DNA from: CAWFQB01 sp965277875
GTDB lineage: Bacteria; Armatimonadota; Chthonomonadetes; Chthonomonadales; Chthonomonadaceae
DNA length: 64,000 nucleotides
Assembly (NCBI GenBank): GCA_965277875.1
Contig: CBDIDV010000002.1
Location: forward strand, 3,348,001-3,412,000
Direction: 5' to 3'
The notes under the pieces were generated by a model. The model ran no database searches, was not told the DNA's origin, and saw only the letters and a program-made list of their open reading frames with translations. Of this stretch, positions 1 through 8,141 are shown one piece after another. Each line of letters opens with the position of its first letter. Positions within the stretch are counted from its first letter, which is position 1. Position numbers and translations under genes: made by a program.

Positions 1-1
1 G

Positions 2-217
2 CAGAACATCGTGCCGCAGGAGCATATCGAGCGTGTGCGCGAGGCCGTAGACGGCGCGCTGGCCGCCGTCAAAACGTACAGCGCGACGCAGATCGTCGTG
101 GGCGCGTCCAAGCACGCGATGGATCACGGCGACCATGACCGCTTCGACGCGCTCGTAGATACCCTGCTGCACCGCGCCCCCTGCGAGGTGATCGTGGGCC
201 GATTGAGCAAAGATTAA
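2..217 (+). CDS. UspA-like domain, C-terminal fragment cut by the window edge
   Basis: The reading frame is open from the first bases of the window, so the gene starts upstream. The visible 71 residues contain an IVVGAS strand-turn and end in the pattern APCEVIVGRL, which resembles the last strand-helix-strand of universal stress protein (UspA) domains, where G-x9-G(S/T) helps bind ATP. Such domains occur alone or at the C-terminus of amino-acid permeases and kinases. Which of these applies cannot be decided here. The residue after VGAS is K, not the usual RG, so ATP binding is uncertain. Confidence 0.55.
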   Translation, partial: QNIVPQEHIERVREAVDGALAAVKTYSATQIVVGASKHAMDHGDHDRFDALVDTLLHRAPCEVIVGRLSKD

Positions 218-297
218 CAATCGGGAGTTGAGTGATAAGTAGACATGGTCAGTCTCGGCACAAGCCGGATTGCTGTTGAGAGACGTTCAGGAGTGAC

Positions 298-1692
298 ATG
301 CCTCAGCCCACCTACCGTTGTGTAGAATGTTCACAGCCCGCCCCTGCCGGGCAATTATTGTGCGCGGCGTGTACAGCGCGTATAGAAGCGCGCAAGCAGC
401 CATCTCAGCAGCCACCTCAGCTACCATCTCAGCTACCGTATCAACCGCCTCCCTCGGCTTACCCGGCGTCCCATCCGTCGTCGCCGTCTCCTGTCCAGGC
501 GGTCACTCCAACGCAGAACACTTCGGTCTATCGAGGGGTGTCCCTGCCCTCGGATACGCTTCCCCCGCAAGCCCAGGCTCCGCCCGACATGCCTGCACAC
601 TACCGCCTTGATCTGAGCGGCAAACCTATGCCGGACATTTCCATGCCGGACACTCCCGCGCCTGCCGCTGCGTTTTCCATGCCGCCAGGCACTCCCTATT
701 TGCCGCAAAATCCGGGTGGCAACACCTATCAGGGGCAGTATGGCCGCGCCACGACCGATCCTGATGCGCTGTTGGCACAATTGAAGCAGGCTGAGGGCGG
801 CAAGTACCCGCTGCCGGGCGGAAATACGTTTGCGGAGCGATTTGCGTCACGCGTGTTGGGCCGTCTTGCGCTTCGCGCCGGGGTGGGCGTGGTGCTTGGT
901 CTCTTTGTCGTGATTACGCGGTTTACGGGAGGCGCACATTCCAATTCTGCCGCTGTGCAAACGCCCGATACCGACACGCCGACGCAAAGGGTGGCTGCGC
1001 GGCCTGCGGCAAGCGCAAATGGCATAGCCGCCGCGCGCAACTCTCTGCAGGCCGCCGCGACTCCCATCGCGTTCAATGCCGAATCGCAGGATCTGCGCGC
1101 GGCCATCGGGCGCGTCAATGACGCCTGGTCCGATGTGAAAAATGTTCTGTTCTCAGCGGGTGGGGAAGGGATGCGGACGGATCGCCCGCCCGATTATCGG
1201 CCCTTCATTCAGCCGCTGGAGCGGGACTACCAGATCATCAAACAGGCGCTGGAAGTGGTGCCGCTGCGTGAGCATGAACAGTGCGTCCACATGATGCGCG
1301 CCATTGAGACGGCGCAAAATGAACTGCTCCGGCTGAGTCCACGTCCGGCAGCCACCATGCCAGGATCGAACCCGAATCAAGGCGCGCCGGAAGTACCGGC
1401 CCTCAATAACACGGCGGCTGTCCCTCCCGCCGGAGGCGGCTCCGCTCCTGCAAATGGGGTTGTGCCGACAGGTCAGCCCACCGGACAGCCTGCGCCACAG
1501 GAGAGCGGTATGCCGCCGGCGCAGGGTTCCGCGTCGGGCAGTGCGTCGGGCAGCGGGCAGCCCGCCGACAACACTCTCCCGCCCGGCGCATCGCCGCAGG
1601 GAACGCCGGCCAATCCGGGACAGGGCTTGCCCCCCTCGTCCAGCCCGCCGGGATCACCTCCTCCTTTGCCCGGCGGCAGTCAGAACCCCTGA
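298..1692 (+). CDS. Zinc-ribbon, proline-rich single-pass membrane protein, function unknown
   Basis: The 464-residue product opens with a four-cysteine zinc ribbon (C8-x2-C11 and C22-x2-C25). A Pro/Gln/Ser-rich linker follows to about residue 180. One hydrophobic segment near residues 188-207 (GVGVVLGLFVVITRF) is a likely membrane anchor. A short predicted helical domain lies around 260-350, and the last 110 residues are a low-complexity Pro/Gly/Ser/Gln tail. AGGAG sits 4 nt before the ATG. Zinc ribbon plus TM plus disordered linker is a common layout in uncharacterised bacterial membrane proteins. I do not recognise the family. nadC follows on the same strand after about 140 bp. Confidence 0.7.
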   Translation: MPQPTYRCVECSQPAPAGQLLCAACTARIEARKQPSQQPPQLPSQLPYQPPPSAYPASHPSSPSPVQAVTPTQNTSVYRGVSLPSDTLPPQAQAPPDMPAHYRLDLSGKPMPDISMPDTPAPAAAFSMPPGTPYLPQNPGGNTYQGQYGRATTDPDALLAQLKQAEGGKYPLPGGNTFAERFASRVLGRLALRAGVGVVLGLFVVITRFTGGAHSNSAAVQTPDTDTPTQRVAARPAASANGIAAARNSLQAAATPIAFNAESQDLRAAIGRVNDAWSDVKNVLFSAGGEGMRTDRPPDYRPFIQPLERDYQIIKQALEVVPLREHEQCVHMMRAIETAQNELLRLSPRPAATMPGSNPNQGAPEVPALNNTAAVPPAGGGSAPANGVVPTGQPTGQPAPQESGMPPAQGSASGSASGSGQPADNTLPPGASPQGTPANPGQGLPPSSSPPGSPPPLPGGSQNP

Positions 1693-1834
1693 TCACGCGG
1701 TTTCCGCTTCCCCTTCTCGAACTGGAAAGAGGGGGAGGCTGAAAAACCAGGGCCGCAGCCTGAATTGTTGTTCTATACCATTGTTTTGGATTGCTGTTCT
1801 GGATTATTGTTTGGGTCGTAAGCAGGAGTTGAGA

Positions 1835-2686
1835 ATGTCTTTTTTTCCGCCGGACAGCGCCACGCTGACGATCCTGGTGCAGAACGCGCTCCGGGAAGAC
1901 GTGGGTACGGGCGATGTGACGACGCTGTTTACCGTTCCCCCCGACACGCAGGCCACGGCCCGCATGGTCGCCAAGTCGGCGGGCGTGATTGCGGGCCTGC
2001 CGGTCGCCCTGACCGTGTTCGCGCAGGTTGACCCATCGCTGAATGTCGTCGTCGGCATAGACGAGGGCGCGAGCGTACAGCCGGGAGATACCATTCTGAC
2101 GATTACGGGATCGGCGCAAAGCATTCTGACCGCCGAGCGCGTGGCCCTGAACTTTGTGCAGCGACTGTCCGGTATCGCCACCAAAACAGCGCATTTCGTG
2201 TCTTTGATCGAGGGAACGCGGGCGCGTATCGTGGACACGCGCAAGACCACGCCCGGTCTGCGCGTGTTGGAAAAGTACGCCGTGCGCGTGGGCGGCGGCT
2301 ACAACCATCGCTTCGGGCTGTATGACGCTGTGCTGATTAAAGACAATCACATCGCGGCGAGCGGCGGCATCGCGCAGGCCGTCACAAGCGCGTTTGCCCA
2401 GGCCCCGCACACCATGACCGTGACTGTGGAATGCGACACGCTGCGCCAGGTGCAGGAGGCCGTAGACGCGGGCGCGGACATCGTTCTCTTGGACAACATG
2501 AGCGTGGAACAGATGGAACAGGCCCTGGAAATCGTGGCGGGACAGGCCGGAACCGAGGCCAGCGGCGGCGTCAACGAGGACACGGTCGCGGCCATCGCGC
2601 GCACAGGCGTAGACATCATCAGCGTGGGCGCATTGACTCATTCCGCAGTCGCCCTCGACATCAGCCTCGACCTGTCCCTGGCGTAG
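1835..2686 (+). CDS. nadC: Nicotinate-nucleotide pyrophosphorylase (carboxylating), quinolinate phosphoribosyltransferase
   Basis: This enzyme converts quinolinate and PRPP to nicotinate mononucleotide and CO2 in de novo NAD synthesis. The 283-residue product has the family pattern throughout: LREDVGTGDVTT near the N-terminus, LTAERVALNFVQRLSGIAT, the phosphate-binding DTRKTTPGLR segment, the GGGYNHRFGL motif and the C-terminal TIM-like part ending in ISVGALTHSA. The frame stays open upstream, but the ATG at 1835 is chosen because AGGAG lies 6 nt before it and homology starts there. birA follows after 32 bp on the same strand, so the two cofactor genes are probably co-transcribed. Confidence 0.95.
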   Translation: MSFFPPDSATLTILVQNALREDVGTGDVTTLFTVPPDTQATARMVAKSAGVIAGLPVALTVFAQVDPSLNVVVGIDEGASVQPGDTILTITGSAQSILTAERVALNFVQRLSGIATKTAHFVSLIEGTRARIVDTRKTTPGLRVLEKYAVRVGGGYNHRFGLYDAVLIKDNHIAASGGIAQAVTSAFAQAPHTMTVTVECDTLRQVQEAVDAGADIVLLDNMSVEQMEQALEIVAGQAGTEASGGVNEDTVAAIARTGVDIISVGALTHSAVALDISLDLSLA

Positions 2687-2718
2687 ATTACCATCCAAGC
2701 CTCATTTTCTAATTCAAG

Positions 2719-3594
2719 ATGGAACCCTCTAAGGAACCCTACATAATCCTTCTGGATAGCGCGCCGTCCACGATGGACGCGGCGCGGGACGAACTGCTTG
2801 CAGGCCGGACGCGCTTTGTTCCCGGCCTGTACGCGCTGCCCTGCGGCGTGATGGCGCGCGAGCAGACGGCGGGGCGAGGCCAGCGGGGGCGGACGTGGTT
2901 CGCGCGTCCGGGCGAGTGCCTATGCGCCACGTACTATTTCGGGCATGTCCTGAACAGCGCGCAGCAGGCGGCAGAAATCTCCTTTGTGGCGGGCCTTGCC
3001 GTGTGTTCCGCGCTGCACGACCTGCGGGAAGAACCGCAGGCAGCAGGCTTGGGCCTGAAATGGCCCAACGACATACTTCTCAATGGCAAAAAAGTTGGCG
3101 GCATACTGATCGAGATGGCGCATGTCCACGCGCAAACAAGCGGAATGGTAACGACCCTCACGGCAGGCAAGACTGGCGCTTCAACGCCCGCGCTTGTGGC
3201 CCTTGTCGGCGTGGGCATCAACCTGAGCATCATGGATTTTCCGCCTGAACTCGCGCCGTTCGCCACCTCGATAAAGCGCGAAGGCGGGAATTTCCTGCTG
3301 GATGTCGAGGATGAAAAGGAAGCGCAGGCGCTGGCCCGACATATCGCGCATTCTCTGAGCAGCTGCGGGCGGATATGGCAGAGCGGAGGATTGGGTTCGA
3401 TTTTACGCTCTTGGCGGCGATACGATCAAACGCCGGGAAGGGTGTTTGAAACGATGGAGGGAGCTGAGGACGGTGTGCCGGTGCGCGGCGTGGCCGAGGG
3501 CGTCGCGGACGACGGCGCGTTATGCCTGCGCGCAGCGGATGGCCGCCTGCTCAACGTTCGTTCCGCGTCCTCGCTGCGCGAAATCCCAGGCTGA
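2719..3594 (+). CDS. birA: Biotin--[acetyl-CoA-carboxylase] ligase, without repressor domain
   Basis: The protein activates biotin with ATP and attaches it to the carrier lysine of acetyl-CoA carboxylase. The 291-residue product starts directly at the catalytic domain: STMDAARD, the biotinyl-AMP loop GRGQRGRTW, the KWPNDI motif, GGILIE and VGVGINLS. A BirA C-terminal SH3-like part follows (TPGRVFETMEG). The N-terminal winged helix of E. coli BirA is absent, so this is a group I enzyme that should not act as the biotin operon repressor. It lies 32 bp downstream of nadC on the same strand. Confidence 0.93.
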   Translation: MEPSKEPYIILLDSAPSTMDAARDELLAGRTRFVPGLYALPCGVMAREQTAGRGQRGRTWFARPGECLCATYYFGHVLNSAQQAAEISFVAGLAVCSALHDLREEPQAAGLGLKWPNDILLNGKKVGGILIEMAHVHAQTSGMVTTLTAGKTGASTPALVALVGVGINLSIMDFPPELAPFATSIKREGGNFLLDVEDEKEAQALARHIAHSLSSCGRIWQSGGLGSILRSWRRYDQTPGRVFETMEGAEDGVPVRGVAEGVADDGALCLRAADGRLLNVRSASSLREIPG

Positions 3595-3845
3595 AGCCGC
3601 TAAAAGGACACCGCTGTTCCGAAGCGGCGGACAACAGCCCCGGCCCGCAGCCACGTCAAGGCAAAGGTTGTCACAAGAGAGACATGCGGACGTTAAAAAG
3701 AGCGTTCGCATACAGTACGCCTCGCGATGTTTTGCAGCGCCACAGTCGCCGGGCAGAAAGAACCTCTCCTATAATGACCGCGCCAAACATAAAAGGCTTG
3801 ACTATAACACCGTTCGATATATCACCATCCATTAGGACACCGGTA

Positions 3846-4049
3846 ATGACGCCGCCGAGTACGCCGCCATCGGCCCTGACCCTGGCAAACGGAGTGTGCC
3901 GTGTCGGTCTGCGTCGCGCCCGATCCCGCTTGTACCTGTGCGCCTGCGCGTATATGGCGCTTGCCCTGCTTGCGCCCGGCCTCGTCTGCGCGGGAACCGA
4001 AACCACCGGCTCGCCGCCCGCCGCGCCCCGGATGAAACAGGGTACATAA
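3846..4049 (+). CDS. Possible small exported peptide, 67 residues
   Basis: An ATG at 3846 follows AGGA with 8-nt spacing. The product has a basic stretch (GLRRARSRLY), a hydrophobic core (CACAYMALALLAPG) and a possible signal-peptidase site before a short Thr/Pro tail, so it could be a secreted peptide. Its stop codon lies 6 bp before the 62-bp palindrome, which could end its transcript. No family is recognised, and overlapping frames are also open, so it may be spurious. Confidence 0.3.
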   Translation: MTPPSTPPSALTLANGVCRVGLRRARSRLYLCACAYMALALLAPGLVCAGTETTGSPPAAPRMKQGT

Positions 4050-4055
4050 GCAGTG

Positions 4056-4117
4056 CAGGGGCTTGTTGCGGAGGGGTTGACGGAACGTTCCGTCAACCCC
4101 TCCGCAACAAGCCCCTG
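4056..4117. repeat. 62-bp perfect palindrome, no loop
   Basis: Positions 4056-4086 are the exact reverse complement of 4087-4117 (31-bp arms, centre AACGTT). The match ends at both flanks (4055 G, 4118 T). It lies between a possible small gene ending at 4049 and the convergent lipoprotein gene. It could be a bidirectional terminator or a cruciform site. A fold-back assembly artefact is also possible. Confidence 0.9.
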
Positions 4118-4152
4118 TTTGGCGGTAACATGGATTGTGACCGCTATGTTTG

Positions 4153-4185
4153 ACCCGGCTTGAACTCTCAGGAGCCGGGTTTTTT
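4153..4185 (+). terminator. Rho-independent terminator-like hairpin
   Basis: ACCCGGCT at 4153-4160 pairs with AGCCGGGT at 4173-4180 across a 12-nt loop, followed by a run of T. It points to plus-strand transcription from the 3.8-4.1 kb region and overlaps the last codons of the minus-strand lipoprotein gene. Confidence 0.7.
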
Positions 4186-4425
4186 GCTGTGCATGGCGCG
4201 TTCATTGGACTCTGTTTTTTGCTGCGCCTGCATCGCGGAACGGGCCTCGGCAGGCATCTGCGCGACAGGGGCGGTGGCTGTGCCGCTCGAAGCGGCGGAC
4301 GTGCCGGCATTGGTCGCGGACGTATCTTTACCGCCGCAGCCCATGCTGCAAAGCAATGGCGTCAGAAACAGGCCCGTAGAAACAGAAATAGAAAGCAGCG
4401 AAAGTGAATTTGTGCGTCGAGGCAT
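4168..4425 (-). CDS. Small lipoprotein downstream of the prepilin gene
   Basis: The 85-residue product has a basic start (MPRRTNS), a hydrophobic segment and a cysteine in LLCSMGCGG that can serve as the lipidation site, followed by an Ala/Thr/Ser/Gln-rich tail with no domain. AGGAGG lies 6 nt before the ATG, which supports it as a real gene. It follows the DUF1559 prepilin gene by about 87 bp on the same strand. DUF1559 genes in Planctomycetes and Armatimonadota are often followed by short lipoprotein genes, so the pair is probably one transcript. Function unknown; the lipobox is not canonical at -3 and -2. Confidence 0.7.
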   Translation of the reverse strand: MPRRTNSLSLLSISVSTGLFLTPLLCSMGCGGKDTSATNAGTSAASSGTATAPVAQMPAEARSAMQAQQKTESNERAMHSKKPGS

Positions 4426-4512
4426 CGAAATCCTCCTTGAGGTCGTGTCGGCGGGAGGGCGCGGTCATCTTCCGCGCCCTCGCGGCCAAGCGGTATGTTG
4501 GTACGGACTGGT

Positions 4513-5352
4513 TTAGTACGGCTTGGCGGGTGCCCAGGAATACTGCGCGGCTACGTTCGCCTCATACACGGACGGAATGTAGATGTTCTTGTACCACTTG
4601 ATGCTGCCTTTGGTCATGCCCTTAGCGTGTCCATCGCCGAAGAGGACGTTGCACGCGCCGTTGTGGCGGTAGCGCACCGTGCGCGGCCCTTCCCACGGCG
4701 TGTTCGGCACATCAACGTCACGATCATAACCGGGCTGGACGGAGATGCTGCTGTTGTCCTTGCTTGAGTCGTAGACGCCGTTCGTCAGAACGCTGTTGGC
4801 CCACCAGCCCTGCAGCGTGAGAAAAGTCTCGTAGCCCCAGGTCGCGCCGTTGCGTCCCTTTTCCGCCACCATGATCGTATCCGCAGAGCTGTCCACCACG
4901 GAAAGCGCCCAGGTAGGACGCGCGTTCGCGGGAGCCACACCGAAGTTGCTGACGAACAGGCCGTCGCTTGCGCCGTACTTCTGGCCCTGCCCGTAGTCGC
5001 CCGGCCACGACGGGCAGTTCCACACGCCGCCGCGTCCGTAGTTTTCGCCCTGGTACGTTTCGCCGTTCTTGATGTAAGGCTGAACCGCGTTCTCCCAATA
5101 CTGGTACTGGCCGTCCACGGACTGCGGATAATGCTCGTCGTAATCCTGCACGTACATCATGATGCCGGTTCCGATCTGCTTTTCGTTGCTCAGGCACGAC
5201 GTCTGCCGCGCCTTTTCGCGCGCCTGCGCGAAGACAGGGAACAGTATCGCGGCCAAAATTGCGATGATAGCAATTACGACAAGCAGTTCGATCAGCGTAA
5301 AACCGCGCCGCACAGGCGCGAAACTCGGTTTGGAAATCATCTCGGAATTCAT
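4513..5352 (-). CDS. Type IV prepilin-like protein, DUF1559 family
   Basis: This is an exported pseudopilin-like protein. The prepilin peptidase site is visible as RRG/FTLIELLVVIAIIAIL, with Glu at mature position 5, followed by the FPVFAQAREKAR stretch typical of Armatimonadota. The C-terminal half has the H-x9-DG motif of this family (HNGACNVLFGDGH). Length (279 residues) fits. A GAGGAG sits about 10 nt before the ATG. The small lipoprotein gene lies downstream; the LacI-type gene lies upstream, separated by 139 bp. DUF1559 proteins occur in many copies per genome and their individual roles are unknown. Structural pilin or envelope role is inference. Confidence 0.9.
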   Translation of the reverse strand: MNSEMISKPSFAPVRRGFTLIELLVVIAIIAILAAILFPVFAQAREKARQTSCLSNEKQIGTGIMMYVQDYDEHYPQSVDGQYQYWENAVQPYIKNGETYQGENYGRGGVWNCPSWPGDYGQGQKYGASDGLFVSNFGVAPANARPTWALSVVDSSADTIMVAEKGRNGATWGYETFLTLQGWWANSVLTNGVYDSSKDNSSISVQPGYDRDVDVPNTPWEGPRTVRYRHNGACNVLFGDGHAKGMTKGSIKWYKNIYIPSVYEANVAAQYSWAPAKPY

Positions 5353-5458
5353 CGTTGTTTTTCTCCTCGGTTGTCGGGCCGCCTGCGAGGGCGTACCCGT
5401 ATCTGCGTCGTGTGAGTGAAATCGTCAGTAAAAGCGCGTAAAAGCGTGATGCACCGCA

Positions 5459-5488
5459 CCTTGCCGCCCTGCAGGGGGGGCGGCAAGG
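5459..5488 (-). terminator. Hairpin just after the LacI gene
   Basis: CCTTGCCGCC (5459-5468) pairs with GGCGGCAAGG (5479-5488). It begins 4 nt after the LacI stop codon on the minus strand. There is no clear U-run, so it may act with Rho or only stabilise the 3' end. Confidence 0.5.
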
Positions 5489-5491
5489 CCG

Positions 5492-6526
5492 TCAGGTGGT
5501 TTCCCCGGCGAACAGCGTCACGGGCAGGATGGTTTCCAGGGCTACGGGCCTGCCCTCCATCTGCTCCATGAGCAGGCTGACCGCTGTGGCCGCCACCTGC
5601 ACCCACGGCGCGCGAACAGTCGTCAGATGCCAGGCGGGGGCGCGCGTCGGCTCCAGGCCGTCGAAGCCCATGACCGCCAGATCGCCGGGAACCCGAATGC
5701 CCAGCCGATGACACTCCAGCATCAGCGCGTCGGCGTGTTCGTCCTCCCAGCAGACGGCGGCGGTCGGGCGCTCCCCCTTCGGCCCTTGCAGCAGGGCGCG
5801 TTCTTCCTCGCTGACGCCGTGCGTCTGCGCCGACGATGGGCGCGTGATATGCACGGTCATGCCCAGCCGTCCCGCCGCTTCCAAAAAGCCCTCCATGCGC
5901 CGCGTCGTGGAGCGGCGCGCATGAAAGGCGGCGCGATACAGAATACGCTCATGTCCGCGCTCGGCCAGATGCTCCGCCTGCTGCCTGCCGCCCTGCGCGT
6001 CGTCAATCACTACGGAAGGCAGGCTGGGCAGGGCGTCGGATATGGCGACGACGGGAAGGTGAGACGCGGTCAGCTTTTCCGTCAGGGCGTCGTGCATGGG
6101 CGCATAGATGACAAGCCCGTCTACTTTGCCGTCCACGAGCGCAGGATAGATATGGTCTGCCGTATGCCCCTTGAAGATGCGAAAAAGCACCAGGTCTTTG
6201 CCGTGCCGGTCACACCCCTCCTGCAAGCCGCCGATGATCTCTCCCAAAAAGCGGTTGCGGGCATCGAAGCCCCCGTACCCGTTGTACAGGCCTATAAGAT
6301 CCGTCCTGCGCCGCTTGAGCGACAGGGCAATGGCATTGGGTCGATACTGCAGCGTGGCGGCGGCATCCAGAATGCGCTGCCGCGTCTGGGCCGACACGCG
6401 CGTGTTGGAATTGGTGCGGTTAATGACGGCCGACACCGTGTATTTGCTCACGCCCGCAGTCCGGGCGACATCCTCCAGCGTGGCGGCAGTCTTCTTGTCC
6501 GAATATAGGGCTGCGGTTTCCAACAT
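5492..6526 (-). CDS. LacI-family transcriptional regulator
   Basis: The 344-residue product has an N-terminal LacI helix-turn-helix (TLEDVARTAGVSKYTVSAVI, about residues 15-34), the hinge region YRPNAIALSLKRRRT and a periplasmic-binding-like effector domain to the C-terminus. The family usually controls carbohydrate uptake or degradation and responds to a sugar. No sugar operon is adjacent, so the ligand is unknown. AGAGGTG precedes the ATG. A near-consensus sigma-70 promoter lies at 6603-6631, and two direct repeats between promoter and gene are candidate operator sites for self-control. Confidence 0.92.
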   Translation of the reverse strand: MLETAALYSDKKTAATLEDVARTAGVSKYTVSAVINRTNSNTRVSAQTRQRILDAAATLQYRPNAIALSLKRRRTDLIGLYNGYGGFDARNRFLGEIIGGLQEGCDRHGKDLVLFRIFKGHTADHIYPALVDGKVDGLVIYAPMHDALTEKLTASHLPVVAISDALPSLPSVVIDDAQGGRQQAEHLAERGHERILYRAAFHARRSTTRRMEGFLEAAGRLGMTVHITRPSSAQTHGVSEEERALLQGPKGERPTAAVCWEDEHADALMLECHRLGIRVPGDLAVMGFDGLEPTRAPAWHLTTVRAPWVQVAATAVSLLMEQMEGRPVALETILPVTLFAGETT

Positions 6527-6537
6527 CCGACACCTCT

Positions 6538-6588
6538 TGACCCACCGTTAGAGTTAAACCCGGCAAGTGTGACCCACCGTTTGAGTTA
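6538..6588 (-). promoter_or_regulatory. Two 19-bp direct repeats in the lacI leader
   Basis: TGACCCACCGTT(A/T)GAGTTA occurs at 6538-6556 and 6570-6588 with 18 of 19 matches. Start-to-start distance is 32 bp, about three helical turns. Both lie between the -10 box and the LacI start codon, where a bound protein would block transcription. Confidence 0.6.
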
Positions 6589-6602
6589 GCGGGAGTAAGT
6601 AA

Positions 6603-6631
6603 AGTATACAAAACTTATTTGCGCTTGTCAA
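6603..6631 (-). promoter_or_regulatory. Sigma-70 promoter of the LacI gene
   Basis: On the minus strand TTGACA (6631-6626) and TATACT (6608-6603) are separated by exactly 17 nt. The expected start of transcription is near 6596, about 70 nt before the ATG. Confidence 0.8.
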
Positions 6632-6651
6632 TGGGAAAATCAAAAAGATAG

Positions 6652-6706
6652 GCTGAATGTAGTATGCGATTTCAGGCAAAATCGCATACGAACTATGGCA
6701 TTCAGC
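6652..6706 (-). terminator. Long interrupted hairpin after the exporter gene
   Basis: An 11-bp stem (6662-6672 with 6679-6689, 6-nt loop) sits inside an outer 8-bp stem (6652-6659 with 6699-6706). On the minus strand it is followed by a T-rich tract. It fits a terminator for the split exporter gene upstream. Confidence 0.6.
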
Positions 6707-6967
6707 ATGGGCAGAGAAAAGATAGCGAGGAACATATCAGGATGCCAGAGAATTATATGCAAACATGCTGTGTCATATGCGGTGTAGCGGCTTGACGCTA
6801 ACGGTGGAGGAACGGCCGGAGCAGGGAAAAGGCAATGGCCCACATGGTACAGCCGATAAGCGCGTCCAAAATGCGCCATGCGGCGGGCTTGCTAAATAGC
6901 GGGGCCAGACGCGCCGCGCCATATGCGAGGCCGAAAAACCATGCAAACGAGGCCGACATCGCCCCTA

Positions 6968-8141
6968 GTGCATAATTAACAAACATGTTGTGTTAAGTGC
7001 GCTTCGTACTCGCACTGGTAGTAAGCGCAGATGCGCTCGATCAACTCAGCAGCCGTAAGCGTACTGGCCGGCTCGACAACAGCGCGTTTGCCGTGTACCC
7101 ACTTGGGTTCGATGTTGTTGAGCCACGGACTCTTACTTGGCAAGAAGCAGACCAGCAGGCGACAACCGCCGTCTTGCTTGACTGTTCGGTTGTGCGCCTT
7201 GAGCCAGTTCCGCACGATCCGGCTCTTGTGCCAACTGGCGTTGTCCCAGATCAGAACCAATGCCTTCTTGCCTAACGCCGTCATCTTCTCGGCCAGCCAG
7301 GTAAGGTAGTCACAGGTCACTTGGCTGACCGGGCGACCGTCCACAAAGCGCAACAACATCTTGCCTGTTTGCTCGCCTGACGCGAGCAAAACGCCATAAC
7401 AGCAGAGGGCTTTCGGCTCCGTATCCGCTTTGTCAGCCTGTTTTTCGACCAAGCGCAGCGGTTTGTCCTGCGACCAGGCCGACATATTGGGCTGCGCCAG
7501 ACGACTCCACCAGACTTCGTCCTGGAAGGCGAGTTGCCAGTCGGGATGCTTGGCGAGCAAGCGTACTATCCGGTCGCGTCGGTTTTTTTTCGCGTGTACG
7601 CGGGATCGGGGCTGCTGATCCAGTGCTTGGCCCGCTTCCACGCGACATTCAGACGGCGAATGGCGTCTAATATCGTGGGTTCGGAGAGTGCCTGCTCGCT
7701 TAGACCTTGTTCGCAGGTCACTTCTGCCAGCAGTTTGAGCGTCCATGTCGAGCGGTTCTTGCCGTAAGTGCGCGGGCTGTGGTGCAAAATGGTATACAGT
7801 TGTTCGCGCTTGTCGGCTGTCAGCACCGGTTGCAGGCTGGTCGGCACACGGGAACGTTCTTGTAGAGCGGCCATGCCGCGCGCGTTGAAGGCGTGAATGA
7901 CGTGGCGGATGGTCTGTCCGGCAAAGCCAAACCGCTCGTTTATTTGTTTGACCGTTTGCTGTGACGCGCTGGCAAGCAGGATTTGACAGCGTTTGAGCGT
8001 GAAGGCGCTCTTGCTGTGCAGTCCGGCTTCGAGTTGCAGACGCTCTTCACAAGTAAGTTTTCGAACAAAGACAGGGGCTTTCATGCCCCAAAGCATACCC
8101 CAACAAGGCAGCGCATCACAACATGCCTGTTAAGACTGCAC
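6968..8141 (-). mobile_element. IS630-family insertion sequence, 1174 bp, with TA target duplication
   Basis: The element is bounded by TA dinucleotides at 6966-6967 and 8142-8143, the duplication typical of IS630/Tc1-mariner elements. Its ends are imperfect terminal inverted repeats: the outer 25 bp agree at 20 positions, both starting GTGCA and both containing CATGTTGTG. It encodes one DDE transposase in two overlapping frames. It interrupts an exporter gene and its ends are intact, so insertion may be recent. Confidence 0.92.
6976..8096 (-). CDS. IS630-family transposase, made by -1 ribosomal frameshift
   Basis: The first frame (8096 down to 7566, 176 residues) encodes the helix-turn-helix domain (TVKQINERFGFAGQTIRHVI). 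The second frame, ending at 6976, encodes the DDE catalytic domain: FQDEVWW (first Asp), LIWDNASWH (second Asp) and NNIEPKWVHGKR (Glu). The frames overlap at a run of eight A (minus strand), where slipping back one base on A-AAA-AAA joins them as RKKNRRDRIV. Programmed -1 frameshifting on such runs is known in IS630 elements. The stop codon lies inside the left terminal repeat. Start at 8096 is one of two nearby ATGs. Confidence 0.88.

Noticed and set aside
1403..2698. 431-residue minus-strand frame
   Set aside because: Antisense of nadC and of the tail of the zinc-ribbon gene; no motif.
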